64,000 nt of DNA, from positions 1 through 64,000 of the forward strand of contig JAZOVZ010000090.1 of the NCBI GenBank assembly GCA_045658965.1, read 5' to 3'. The translations under genes were made by a program, and so were the position numbers. Every line of letters begins with the position of its first letter. Position 1 is the stretch's first letter. Of the stretch, positions 16,763-24,912 are shown piece after piece. The notes beneath the pieces were generated by a model that was given only the letters and a program-made list of their open reading frames with translations, was not told where the DNA came from and did not search any database. Source of the stretch: SVQP01 sp045658965. Its GTDB lineage: Bacteria > Bacillota > Clostridia > Oscillospirales > CAG-272.

Positions 16763-17857
16763 ATGGCAACCAAGCACGAAGGCTTAAGTGAGCGCAAAAA
16801 GTTAATATTGAAGGCCATCGTCGAGGCACACATTGCCGAGGGTGAACCGGTCGGTTCCAAGTCGCTCATGGCAAATCAGCAGATCGTCTGCTCGTCTGCT
16901 ACCATTCGTAACGAAATGGCAGAGCTTGAGGAGATGGGATATCTGGTACAGCCTCACACCTCGGCAGGCAGAGTGCCAAGTGAGCTTGGCTACCGCTTTT
17001 ACGTCGATTCGCTGATCGAGCACTACGCAATGACCGCGCACGACATCAAGGAGATCGGCGGTCTCTTAAAATCCAAGATGCACGAGCTGGACGAGGTGCT
17101 GCTGGCGGCTTCGCGCGTTGCGTCCAATCTGACCAACTACACGGGCATTGCCATCAAGCCCCGCGCAAGTGCTGCACGCATCAACCGCTTTGAGATCATT
17201 TATATCAGACCCACCGAATTCATCGTGGTCATGGTTGCCGCTTCAAGCGACGTCAAGACCAAGAGCATTCACACCGAGCAGGAGATCACCGCAGACGTGA
17301 CCGCACGTCTGTCAAGCGTGCTCAATGCCGGCATTGCGGGGCTGACCTCGCATCAGATCAATCTGCCCATCATTATGAACATGGAAGCCGAGATGGGGCA
17401 GCACGCAAGCCTTGTGTCCCCCGTGATCAAGGCGGTGTACGAAACGCTCAACGAGCTGGATGACGGCGAGGTGCGCTGGAGCGGTATTGATCAGCTGCTG
17501 CAATACCCCGAATTTGAGGACCGAGACACGCTCAAGCACGTGCTTGGCGCGCTGGAAGGGCAGGACGAGATCCTGGATCTTGTCAGCGCAGGCGACCGCG
17601 AGGACGTCAACGTGGTATTCGGTGCAGGCGGCATGACGGGACCCATGAACAATTCCGCCATGGTTTACAAACACATTGTCAAGGACGGCAAGACGATCGG
17701 TGCCATCGGCATCATCGGTCCGCGCCGTATGGATTACGCCAAGGTATTGGCAACCTTAGAGAGTCTGACAGGCAATATCGCGGATATGCTGGGCGAGGAC
17801 ACTAAGCTATTGAACGGAGGAACACCCAATGGAACAGACACAAAGGCCGACGGATGA
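16763..17857 (+). CDS. hrcA: Heat-inducible transcription repressor HrcA
   Basis: Binds CIRCE and represses the dnaK operon; activity depends on GroEL in known systems. 364 residues, slightly longer than the usual 340-350. The N-terminal winged helix is clear: LSERKKLILKAIVEAHI, GSKSLM, SSATIRNEMAELEEMGYL and PHTSAGRVPSELGYRFYVD. I start at 16763 (AGGAG 7 bases upstream, directly after CIRCE) not at an earlier in-frame start inside the operator. The last 29 bases overlap grpE. Confidence 0.95.
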   Translation: MATKHEGLSERKKLILKAIVEAHIAEGEPVGSKSLMANQQIVCSSATIRNEMAELEEMGYLVQPHTSAGRVPSELGYRFYVDSLIEHYAMTAHDIKEIGGLLKSKMHELDEVLLAASRVASNLTNYTGIAIKPRASAARINRFEIIYIRPTEFIVVMVAASSDVKTKSIHTEQEITADVTARLSSVLNAGIAGLTSHQINLPIIMNMEAEMGQHASLVSPVIKAVYETLNELDDGEVRWSGIDQLLQYPEFEDRDTLKHVLGALEGQDEILDLVSAGDREDVNVVFGAGGMTGPMNNSAMVYKHIVKDGKTIGAIGIIGPRRMDYAKVLATLESLTGNIADMLGEDTKLLNGGTPNGTDTKADG

Positions 17858-18419
17858 GAACGTAGAGACCGAACAGGCTGCTGCACAGGAAACCGTCGAA
17901 ACAGAGAACGCGCCCGAGGAAAAGGCGAGCCGTTCGGATAAAAAGAAGCTTAAAAAGGCTGAGGCGCAGATCGCAGAGCTGGAAAAGCAGCTGGAAGAAA
18001 GCAAAGCCGAGCTGGCTGCCGCTAACGATAAGTACATGCGCATGATCGCAGAGTATGACAACTACCGCCGCCGCACCGCAAAGGAAAAGGACGGCATTTA
18101 CGCAGACGCGTATTCGGATGCACTCAAGGGCATTCTTCCCATTCTGGATAATCTCGAGCGCGCAGTCGGTGTCAGTGAAGCTGAGGCGCTCCAAAAGGGA
18201 CTTTCCATGACGCTCAAGGGCGCACAAGACGCACTTGCCAAGATGGGCGTGACCGCTTTTGGCGAGAAGGGCGAGACCTTTGATCCCGAAAAGCACAACG
18301 CAGTCATGCATATCGAAGACGAGCAGTTCGGTGAGGGCGAGATCACCGAGGTTTACCAAAAGGGCTATGCAAAGGGCGACAAAATTCTGCGCTTTGCCAT
18401 GGTCATCGTCGCAAACTAA
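17829..18419 (+). CDS. grpE: Nucleotide exchange factor GrpE
   Basis: Releases ADP from DnaK. 196 residues: an acidic disordered N-terminus, a long coiled coil (about 35-80, repeated KKLKKAEAQIAELEKQLEES-like heptads), then the family block MRMIAEYDNYRRRTAKEK and a C-terminal beta domain with FDPEKHNAVMH and GYAKGDKILRFAMV. The start lies inside the hrcA 3' end with its own GGAGG site, so translation is likely coupled. Confidence 0.95.
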   Translation: MEQTQRPTDENVETEQAAAQETVETENAPEEKASRSDKKKLKKAEAQIAELEKQLEESKAELAAANDKYMRMIAEYDNYRRRTAKEKDGIYADAYSDALKGILPILDNLERAVGVSEAEALQKGLSMTLKGAQDALAKMGVTAFGEKGETFDPEKHNAVMHIEDEQFGEGEITEVYQKGYAKGDKILRFAMVIVAN

Positions 18420-18462
18420 TTCAGAAATCTAATTATCACCATATATAGGAGGAAAAATTATT

Positions 18463-20295
18463 ATGGGAAAGATCATCGGTATAGATTTAGGTACAACAAA
18501 CTCTTGCGTAGCAGTATTTGAGGGCTCCGAGCCCATCGTTATCCCCAATCCCGAAGGAAGCAGAACTACCCCCTCGGTAGTGGCATTCTCCAAGACGGGT
18601 GAGAGAATGGTCGGTCAGGTTGCAAAGAGACAGGCAATCACCAACCCCGACAGAACCGTTATCTCGATCAAGAGAGAAATGGGCTCTGCATTCAAGACCA
18701 ACATCGACGGCAAGGCATACACCCCCCAGGAGATCTCCGCAATGATTTTGCAGAAGCTCAAGGCTGACGCAGAGAGCTATCTCGGCACTACCGTGACCGA
18801 GGCGGTCATCACCGTTCCCGCATACTTCTCCGACGCACAGCGTCAGGCAACCAAGGATGCAGGTAAGATCGCAGGTCTTGACGTTAAGAGAATCATCAAC
18901 GAGCCTACCGCTGCAGCACTTGCATACGGTATGGATAAGGAAATCGAGCAGAAGATCATGGTATTCGACCTTGGCGGCGGTACCTTCGACGTATCCATTC
19001 TGGAAATTTCCGACGGCGTATTCGAGGTTCTTGCAACCAACGGCGACACCAAGCTGGGCGGCGACGACTTCGACCAGCGCATCATCGACTGGATGGCTGA
19101 CAAGTTCCAGAGAGAGAACGGCGTGGATCTGCGCAAGGACAAGATGGTGCTGCAGAGACTCAAGGACGCAGCAGAGAAGGCAAAGATCGAGCTTTCCGGC
19201 ATGATGAGCGCAGATATCAACCTGCCCTTCATTACCGCAACCAGCGCAGGACCTCTGCACTTTGAGGCAACCCTGACCAGAGCTGAGTTCGACCGCATCA
19301 CGGCGGATCTCGTTGACCGCGCAATGGTTCCCACCAAGAAGGCGCTGGCTGATGCAGGCCTGAGCGTTTCTCAGATCGACAAGTGCCTCTTAGTAGGCGG
19401 TTCTACCAGAATCCCCGCTGTACAGGAAGCTGTTAAGAAGTTCATCGGCAAGGATCCCTTCAAGGGCATCAACCCCGACGAGTGCGTAGCAATCGGTGCT
19501 GCAATTCAGGGCGGCGTGCTTGGCGGCGAGGTCAAGGACCTGCTGCTTCTGGACGTTACTCCTCTGTCCCTTGGTATTGAGACCATGGGCGGCGTATTCA
19601 ACCGCATCATCGACAGAAACACCACCATCCCCGTAAAGAAGAGCCAGATCTACTCCACCGCTGCTGACGGTCAGACCTCTGTTGAGATCCACGTGCTGCA
19701 GGGCGAGAGAGAAATGGCAGAGTATAACACCACCCTTGGCAGATTCATTCTGGACGGCATTGCACCCGCTCCCCGCGGCGTACCCCAGATCGAGGTTACC
19801 TTTGACATCGACGCAAACGGTATCGTAAACGTCACCGCAAAGGATAAGGGCACCGGCAAGGAGCAGCACATCGTGATCACTTCTTCGACCAACATGTCTC
19901 AGGAGGATATCGATAAGGCAGTTCGCGAGGCTGAAAAGTTTGCTGAAGAGGACAAGAAGCAGAAGGAAGCCGTTGACACTCGCAACCACGCTGAGTCCAT
20001 GGTATTCCAGATGGAAAAGACGCTTGGCGAGGTAGAGGGCAAGGTCAGTGCAGAGGCGATCAACGAGGCTCGCGCGGGCATTGACAAGCTCAAGGAAACC
20101 CTGAAGGGCAGCGACACCGCAGCCATCAAGGCGGACACCGAGGCTTGCGAAAAGGCATTCTACAAGGTTTCCGAGGAGCTGTACCGTCAGCAGGGCGCAC
20201 AGGGCGCAGACGGCGCGCAGGGCGGTGCACAGGGCGGTAATTACAACGACGGCACCTACTACGACGCAAACTACGAGGATAACTCCAACAAGTAA
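18463..20295 (+). CDS. dnaK: Molecular chaperone DnaK (Hsp70)
   Basis: ATP-driven chaperone of 610 residues. Nucleotide-binding domain signatures: GIDLGTTNSCVAV at residues 4-16, VFDLGGGTFDVSIL at about 166-179 and VGGSTRIPAVQE. Linker VKDLLLLDVTPLSLGIETMGG leads to the substrate-binding domain and a helical lid. The Gram-positive type lacks the loop found near residue 80 of proteobacterial DnaK. The C-terminus is glycine/glutamine-rich. AGGAGG precedes the ATG; 43 bases separate it from grpE. Confidence 0.98.
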   Translation: MGKIIGIDLGTTNSCVAVFEGSEPIVIPNPEGSRTTPSVVAFSKTGERMVGQVAKRQAITNPDRTVISIKREMGSAFKTNIDGKAYTPQEISAMILQKLKADAESYLGTTVTEAVITVPAYFSDAQRQATKDAGKIAGLDVKRIINEPTAAALAYGMDKEIEQKIMVFDLGGGTFDVSILEISDGVFEVLATNGDTKLGGDDFDQRIIDWMADKFQRENGVDLRKDKMVLQRLKDAAEKAKIELSGMMSADINLPFITATSAGPLHFEATLTRAEFDRITADLVDRAMVPTKKALADAGLSVSQIDKCLLVGGSTRIPAVQEAVKKFIGKDPFKGINPDECVAIGAAIQGGVLGGEVKDLLLLDVTPLSLGIETMGGVFNRIIDRNTTIPVKKSQIYSTAADGQTSVEIHVLQGEREMAEYNTTLGRFILDGIAPAPRGVPQIEVTFDIDANGIVNVTAKDKGTGKEQHIVITSSTNMSQEDIDKAVREAEKFAEEDKKQKEAVDTRNHAESMVFQMEKTLGEVEGKVSAEAINEARAGIDKLKETLKGSDTAAIKADTEACEKAFYKVSEELYRQQGAQGADGAQGGAQGGNYNDGTYYDANYEDNSNK

Positions 20296-20300
20296 TACAC

Positions 20301-20331
20301 GACGGGCTGCCGCAATTTGCGGCAGCCCCGT
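20301..20331 (+). other. Intercistronic hairpin between dnaK and dnaJ
   Basis: GGGCTGCCGC and GCGGCAGCCC form a 10-bp GC-rich stem with a 5-base loop but no T-run follows. It is more likely an mRNA stability or partial-termination element that lowers dnaJ relative to dnaK than a full terminator. Confidence 0.65.
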
Positions 20332-20355
20332 AACAGGTTATAAAGGATATTTAAG

Positions 20356-21489
20356 ATGGCAGACAAAAGAGATTATTACGAGGTGCTTGGCGTTGATAAA
20401 AACGCATCGGATGCCGAGATCAAAAAGGCATACCGCGTGCTTGCAAAGAAGTACCATCCCGATATGAACCCGGGAAACGCCGAGGCAGAGGCAAAGTTCA
20501 AGGAGGCAAACGAGGCGTACGAGGTGCTTTCGGACAGCGAAAAGAAGGCAAAGTACGACCAGTTCGGTCACGCGGCGTTTGACCAGAGCTCCGGCTTTGG
20601 TGGTGGAGGCTACGGTGGCGGATTTACCGATTTTGGCGATATCGGTGATATTTTCGGCTCGTTTTTCGGCGGTGCATTCGGTGGTGGCGGACAGAAGAGA
20701 AGAAACGGCCCGCAGCGCGGAGACGATATTCAGATCCGCGTGTCGCTGTCCTTTGAGGAAGCGGCGTTCGGTGCCAAGAAGACCATTACCTATACAAGAC
20801 TGCGCAAGTGTCCCGATTGCGGCGGCAACGGCAGTGAGGGAGGACTTGCCCCCGAGACCTGTTCCGCATGCCGCGGTACGGGTCAGGTACGCACCGTACA
20901 CAATATGGGCGGCATGCAGTTCCAGTCCACGGGCACTTGTGATAAGTGCCGCGGCACGGGTAAGATCATCAAAACGCCTTGCTCGCGTTGCCGCGGAGCG
21001 GGTATGGAGCGCGAGAACAAGAACTTGACCGTGGATATCCCCGCAGGCATTGACCACGGTGAAAAGATCGCGCTGCGTTCGCAGGGCTGTGACGGCAAGA
21101 ACGGCGGACCTGCGGGAGATCTGATCATGCAGATCAGCGTGCAGCCGCACAAGATCTTCCAGCGTGACGGTGCCAATATCTATTGCGAGATCCCCGTAAC
21201 TATCTCCGAGGCGGTACTGGGTGCGGAGATCGAAGTGCCTACCCTGGAGGGCTCGCAGAAGTTCGATCTGCCCGAGGGCACGCAGTCGGGCTCGTCCTTT
21301 ACCTTGCGCGGCAAGGGTATTCCCAATTTGGGCAACGGCTCGCGCAGAGGCGATTTGATCTTTACGGTTAGCGTTGAGATCCCCACGGGTCTTTCCTCCA
21401 AGCAAAAGGAAGCAATGCGCGCGTTTGCCGAGGCATGCGGTGAGAGCAACTACAAAAAGAAAAAGAATTTCTTCAAAAAAAGCAAATAA
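20356..21489 (+). CDS. dnaJ: Chaperone DnaJ (Hsp40)
   Basis: Co-chaperone that delivers clients and stimulates DnaK ATPase. 377 residues with class A layout: J-domain at 1-70 with YHPDMN in place of the usual HPD-containing YHPDxN, a Gly/Phe-rich linker (about 77-115), four zinc-binding CxxCxGxG repeats (CPDCGGNG, CSACRGTG, CDKCRGTG, CSRCRGAG) at about 152-220, then two beta-barrel substrate domains. AAAGGA lies 8 bases upstream. Fourth gene of the CIRCE operon. Confidence 0.97.
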   Translation: MADKRDYYEVLGVDKNASDAEIKKAYRVLAKKYHPDMNPGNAEAEAKFKEANEAYEVLSDSEKKAKYDQFGHAAFDQSSGFGGGGYGGGFTDFGDIGDIFGSFFGGAFGGGGQKRRNGPQRGDDIQIRVSLSFEEAAFGAKKTITYTRLRKCPDCGGNGSEGGLAPETCSACRGTGQVRTVHNMGGMQFQSTGTCDKCRGTGKIIKTPCSRCRGAGMERENKNLTVDIPAGIDHGEKIALRSQGCDGKNGGPAGDLIMQISVQPHKIFQRDGANIYCEIPVTISEAVLGAEIEVPTLEGSQKFDLPEGTQSGSSFTLRGKGIPNLGNGSRRGDLIFTVSVEIPTGLSSKQKEAMRAFAEACGESNYKKKKNFFKKSK

Positions 21490-21501
21490 AGGATAAAGAA
21501 T

Positions 21502-22461
21502 ATGGTAGATAAGGATTACGTTTGCGAGGACTGGGGTGAAACGACCCAATGGACGCAGATCCGCGTCACGGTCAAATTGGAGCAGCTTGACGCGTTGGTT
21601 GCAGTTATGAGCATGATCAACACCAATCTGATGATTGAGGACTACAGCGACATCGACCTCAAAACCTGTTACGGTGACTTGATCGACGAGAGCATTCTCA
21701 ATGCGGACAAAACCATTGCGTCTGTGTCGGTTTACTTACCCGTTGAGCGCGATATCCGCGAGGACGTGGAATTTTTGCGCGAAATGCTCAAAAAGGACGG
21801 TATTGAGGGCGAGATCAAGATGATCGGTCTGAATGAAGAAGACTGGGCAAATGCTTGGAAGGCGTACTACAAGCCCATCAAGATCGGCTCCAAGATCGTC
21901 ATCGTACCCGCTTGGGAAAAGTACCAAGCCGAGGAGCACGAGCTGGTCGTGCGCATGGATCCCGGTATGGCGTTTGGTACGGGCACGCATGAAACCACCC
22001 GTCTGGTCATCGGTCTGCTTGAAAAGTACACCACTCCCGGCGTGCGTATGCTGGACGTGGGTACGGGCAGCGGCATTCTTGCCATCTGCGCCTCCAAGCT
22101 GGGTGCAGGGGAGTGCAAGGCATATGATATCGACCCCATGTCGGTGCGCGTCGCACGCGAAAACATCAAGGATTCGGGCTTGACCAATATCACCTGCGAT
22201 CAGTCCGACCTGCTTCGCGCGGTCGATCTGGAGGGCGGCAAGTACGGCTTGGTGTGCGCCAACATCGTAGCGGATATCATCATTCGCATGACGCCCGACG
22301 TGCACAAGTATATTGCAGACGACGGCGTGCTGCTGGCTTCGGGTATCATCATGGAGCGCAGCGCGGACGTGGTCAATTGCTTTGAGCAGCACGGCTTTGA
22401 GATCGTAGAGCGCGCCGAGGAAAACGGCTGGTGCGCACTGGCGGTCAAGCTGAGAAAATGA
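21502..22461 (+). CDS. prmA: Ribosomal protein L11 methyltransferase PrmA
   Basis: SAM-dependent methyltransferase that trimethylates L11. 319 residues: an N-terminal substrate-recognition domain, then the Rossmann methyltransferase with MDPGMAFGTGTHETT (about 153-167), LDVGTGSGILAI motif I (about 181-192), YDIDP and the PrmA-specific ANIVADIIIRM catalytic loop. AAAGGA site upstream, 12 bases after dnaJ. The dnaJ-prmA linkage is common in Bacillota. Confidence 0.95.
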   Translation: MVDKDYVCEDWGETTQWTQIRVTVKLEQLDALVAVMSMINTNLMIEDYSDIDLKTCYGDLIDESILNADKTIASVSVYLPVERDIREDVEFLREMLKKDGIEGEIKMIGLNEEDWANAWKAYYKPIKIGSKIVIVPAWEKYQAEEHELVVRMDPGMAFGTGTHETTRLVIGLLEKYTTPGVRMLDVGTGSGILAICASKLGAGECKAYDIDPMSVRVARENIKDSGLTNITCDQSDLLRAVDLEGGKYGLVCANIVADIIIRMTPDVHKYIADDGVLLASGIIMERSADVVNCFEQHGFEIVERAEENGWCALAVKLRK

Positions 22462-23003
22462 TTGAATATACGCTGATCCGCTCAAGCCGTAAAACGGTTG
22501 GATTGCAGATCAAGGACGGAAAGGTCATCGTGCGCGCGCCGCGCAGATTGCCCAAGGCAGCGATCGATGCATTCGTGCTCAAGCATGCGGATTGGATCAA
22601 GACGCATCTTGCCAAGGCAAAAGCGGCGCAAGGCGCACCGAAACTGACCGAAAATGAGCTTGCCGAGCTTGCAAAGGCGGCAAAGCAGGTCATTCCCGCA
22701 CGCGTGGCGCATTATGCAAGCCTGCTTGGCGTGGAGTATGGGCGCATCACCATCCGCACGCAAAAAACGCGCTGGGGCAGCTGCTCCTCACAAGGCAATC
22801 TCAATTTTAATTGCCTTTTGATGCTCGCACCGCCCGAGGTGTTGGACAGCGTGGTGGTGCACGAGCTGTGCCACCGCAAGCACATGAACCATTCGAAAGC
22901 GTTTTATGCCGAGATCGCGCGCGTCATGCCCGATTATAAGGTGCGACATGCGTGGCTCAAGCAAAACGGCGCTGCGCTGATGGCAAGAGCGCATGGGAAT
23001 TGA
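22458..23003 (+). CDS. YgjP-like metallopeptidase (DUF45, M48-related)
   Basis: 181-residue putative zinc protease. The catalytic HELCH is in VVVHELCHRKHMNHSKAFY at about residues 133-151, preceded by the family block TRWGSCSSQGNLNFNC. No membrane segment is present, so it acts in the cytoplasm. Its ATG overlaps the prmA TGA by four bases, so it is cotranslated and belongs to the heat-shock operon. Substrate unknown; a role in protein quality control is suggested only by context. Confidence 0.85.
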   Translation: MIEYTLIRSSRKTVGLQIKDGKVIVRAPRRLPKAAIDAFVLKHADWIKTHLAKAKAAQGAPKLTENELAELAKAAKQVIPARVAHYASLLGVEYGRITIRTQKTRWGSCSSQGNLNFNCLLMLAPPEVLDSVVVHELCHRKHMNHSKAFYAEIARVMPDYKVRHAWLKQNGAALMARAHGN

Positions 23004-23020
23004 ATACAGTAAGATAACAG

Positions 23021-23049
23021 AAAAGCCGCTCGGTTGAGCGGCTTTTTTT
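23021..23049 (+). terminator. Terminator of the hrcA-dnaK operon
   Basis: GCCGCTC-ggtt-GAGCGGC stem (23025-23042) is preceded by four A and followed by seven T. Confidence 0.9.
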
Positions 23050-23074
23050 GCGTTGAGTTTGTATGATTATTGAT

Positions 23075-23173
23075 GCGGGAGCAAGCCCCCGCCCTACGAC
23101 ACAGGGCATAGTATTGCGCCTGAACAAAAGGGCGAAAATTGCATCGGGCGGTAGGGCGGGGGCTTGCTCCCGC
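23075..23173. repeat. Inverted pair of CGTAGGG-family repeats
   Basis: Copies at 23075-23097 and 23151-23173 are exact reverse complements (23 bases, core GGGCTTGCTCCC type) with a 53-base spacer, between two convergent genes. The same 23-base sequence occurs at 8840-8862. Confidence 0.85.
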
Positions 23174-23277
23174 AGCTTGGGCACAAAGAATATTTGATAA
23201 GGATGCGATTGGGATTGTGTATCACAAACATAAATCCCGCCCCACGCGATGTTGCGTAGGTCGGGATTTACACGCAA

Positions 23278-24423
23278 TTATACTTGGATCTGCGCTTTTG
23301 CTGCCTGCACAATGCGGTAGTACTCAAAGAACTTATAAATGTTGTTGCCATCGGGGGCGGTCATTTCGCAATAGGTCTTGCCAAAGCTGAAGAGCAGGAA
23401 ACGTCTGCCGCGCATGGCAAGCTCGGTGATATCCGAGAAGGGAACGTGCAGCTCACCGCAGGTAATGCCGTCAGCGTTCATGATAAATTTGCCCTCTGCA
23501 ATCGTTTGCTCCGCGTGATTTTCCACGGTATATACTCTTGCACCCTCGGCAAAGATCTCGGCACCGCCGGCTACCAAATCCTCGGTCGCCTTGCGCTGCT
23601 TTGCGGCAAGCGCGGTCAGCGTGGTGTCGGGGGCTCCGTGCAGATATCCGAACTTGTCGTAGGTAAAGAACTTTTCGCAAGCCGTGCAGCTGACGCGGTC
23701 GCCCTTGGAGCGCACGGTGTCTACCTTACCGCAGAAGGGGCATACGTAAAGCAGGTTTTCCATGCTTTCGGCAAGTCTCTTGCCCTTGTATTTGCTGCGC
23801 TTTTGCTCCTGGCGCGCGTATGCGTCCTCATACAGGTCCTCGCGGATGATGCGGTTGACCTCATCCTCGCTCATCAGCGCAATCTGCTCCGCGGTGTATA
23901 CGTTTACGGGCTCACCGTGTACGTAGCCTCTGCGCGTGTTTTTTGTGCTCCACATGGGGCTTGCAAAGTAGCCGCCCGAAATGCGGTAGGTCACAAGGCC
24001 GCAGCGCGCCGCCTTGACAAGTCCGCCCGTGGTGGGTGCGATAGGAGCGGTCAAGCCGTCCCAGGAGCGCACGCCCTCGGCAAACATGCACACGTTTGCG
24101 CCCTTGCGCACCTTGCGCAATATATCAATAATGGCAGATGCCGCCGTGGTGCCTTTCTTGCGCAGAATGGGCGCAAGCAGGTAATTGACCAGCTTGTAGC
24201 CGCGCTTCCAGCGCGCGATGTGCTCGCTTGCCACAAAGTACATCTGGCGAGGAAAGGAGCAGCCCACAAACAGCGGGTCAAAGTCGGTGACGTGGTTGGA
24301 GAGCACGATATAGTGATCGGGCAGATCTTTTGCAGTCTTGAAGGTGTACCCGAATTTGATCTTACAGAATACGGCTACGGGGAAGCGCAAAAGCTTCCAG
24401 AAAAGATTGAGTCGTTTTTGCAC
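23278..24423 (-). CDS. Lysophospholipid acyltransferase-like protein with zinc ribbon
   Basis: 381 residues. The N-terminal half is a PlsC-type acyltransferase: NHVTDFD at 43-49 (HX4D catalytic motif) and FAEGVRS at 114-120 (usual FPEGTRS). The C-terminal half is unusual: a four-cysteine zinc ribbon (C228, C231, C246, C249) and a region of about 100 residues that may be a PH-like fold. It probably acylates lysophospholipid at the membrane. The start codon is GTG with GGAGG 8 bases upstream. It follows a small conserved gene. Confidence 0.78.
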   Translation of the reverse strand: MQKRLNLFWKLLRFPVAVFCKIKFGYTFKTAKDLPDHYIVLSNHVTDFDPLFVGCSFPRQMYFVASEHIARWKRGYKLVNYLLAPILRKKGTTAASAIIDILRKVRKGANVCMFAEGVRSWDGLTAPIAPTTGGLVKAARCGLVTYRISGGYFASPMWSTKNTRRGYVHGEPVNVYTAEQIALMSEDEVNRIIREDLYEDAYARQEQKRSKYKGKRLAESMENLLYVCPFCGKVDTVRSKGDRVSCTACEKFFTYDKFGYLHGAPDTTLTALAAKQRKATEDLVAGGAEIFAEGARVYTVENHAEQTIAEGKFIMNADGITCGELHVPFSDITELAMRGRRFLLFSFGKTYCEMTAPDGNNIYKFFEYYRIVQAAKAQIQV

Positions 24424-24460
24424 GGAAAAGTCCTCCGTTTACTAAGATTTTTTGCAAGAA

Positions 24461-24487
24461 AATGCTCCCGCGCGGGGCAGGAGCATT
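24461..24487 (-). terminator. Hairpin after the 102-residue protein gene
   Basis: AATGCTCC (24461-24468) pairs with GGAGCATT (24480-24487). On the minus strand it is followed by only a short, C-interrupted T-run, so it may be a leaky terminator that lets transcription reach the acyltransferase gene. Confidence 0.5.
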
Positions 24488-24502
24488 GGTTATTTGACGT
24501 GA

Positions 24503-24811
24503 TTATGCAGTCTGCGTACGCTTAAGCTCGTGCTCCAGCCAGATAAGCCCCATGCTGAAGGCATCGTGCAAGCCGTCCTTTTGTCCCTGCTTGATGATCT
24601 TGGTGGGATCCTTGGAGTCAAGAACCTGAATCAGAATCTTACCGGGCACCTCGTCGCCGCTTTCGTTTTTGACGTAGGACATGATCTCAAGAATGAGAAT
24701 GCAGCTCTCGTTCATATCGCCGTAGCAAATGGTGTTACCCTCGCGAACCAAAGGCTTGTCTTTATAGTAAAGGTATTCGCCGCCCACTTGAGCGCGTGTT
24801 TCGTTTGCCAT
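24503..24811 (-). CDS. Small conserved hypothetical protein
   Basis: 102 residues, soluble, no signal peptide. Sequence is well formed (strand-rich beginning GEYLYYKDKPLVREGNTICYGD, here given in part, then a GKILIQVLDSKDPTKII strand-loop and a helical end GLIWLEHELKRTQ). AAGGAGGT lies 8 bases before the ATG and a good promoter precedes it. I do not recognise the family. Confidence 0.65.
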   Translation of the reverse strand: MANETRAQVGGEYLYYKDKPLVREGNTICYGDMNESCILILEIMSYVKNESGDEVPGKILIQVLDSKDPTKIIKQGQKDGLHDAFSMGLIWLEHELKRTQTA

Positions 24812-24862
24812 GATGTGACCTCCTTGTTATCTATATCAATAGAAATAATATACCATTTACAT

Positions 24863-24899
24863 ATTGTAACACAAAAAGCCTTGGCAGTCAAGGCTTTTC
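24863..24899 (-). promoter_or_regulatory. Promoter of the small gene nested in the tmcAL terminator
   Basis: On the minus strand TTGACT (24886-24891) and TACAAT (24863-24868) have 17-base spacing. The -35 lies within the hairpin AAAAGCCTTG-actgc-CAAGGCTTTT (24874-24898, with T-run), which should terminate tmcAL. Confidence 0.65.
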
Positions 24900-24912
24900 A
24901 TAAAAAATTCAA

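Noticed and set aside
20301..20331. Terminator between dnaK and dnaJ
   Set aside because: No T-run follows the stem; called an intercistronic hairpin instead.
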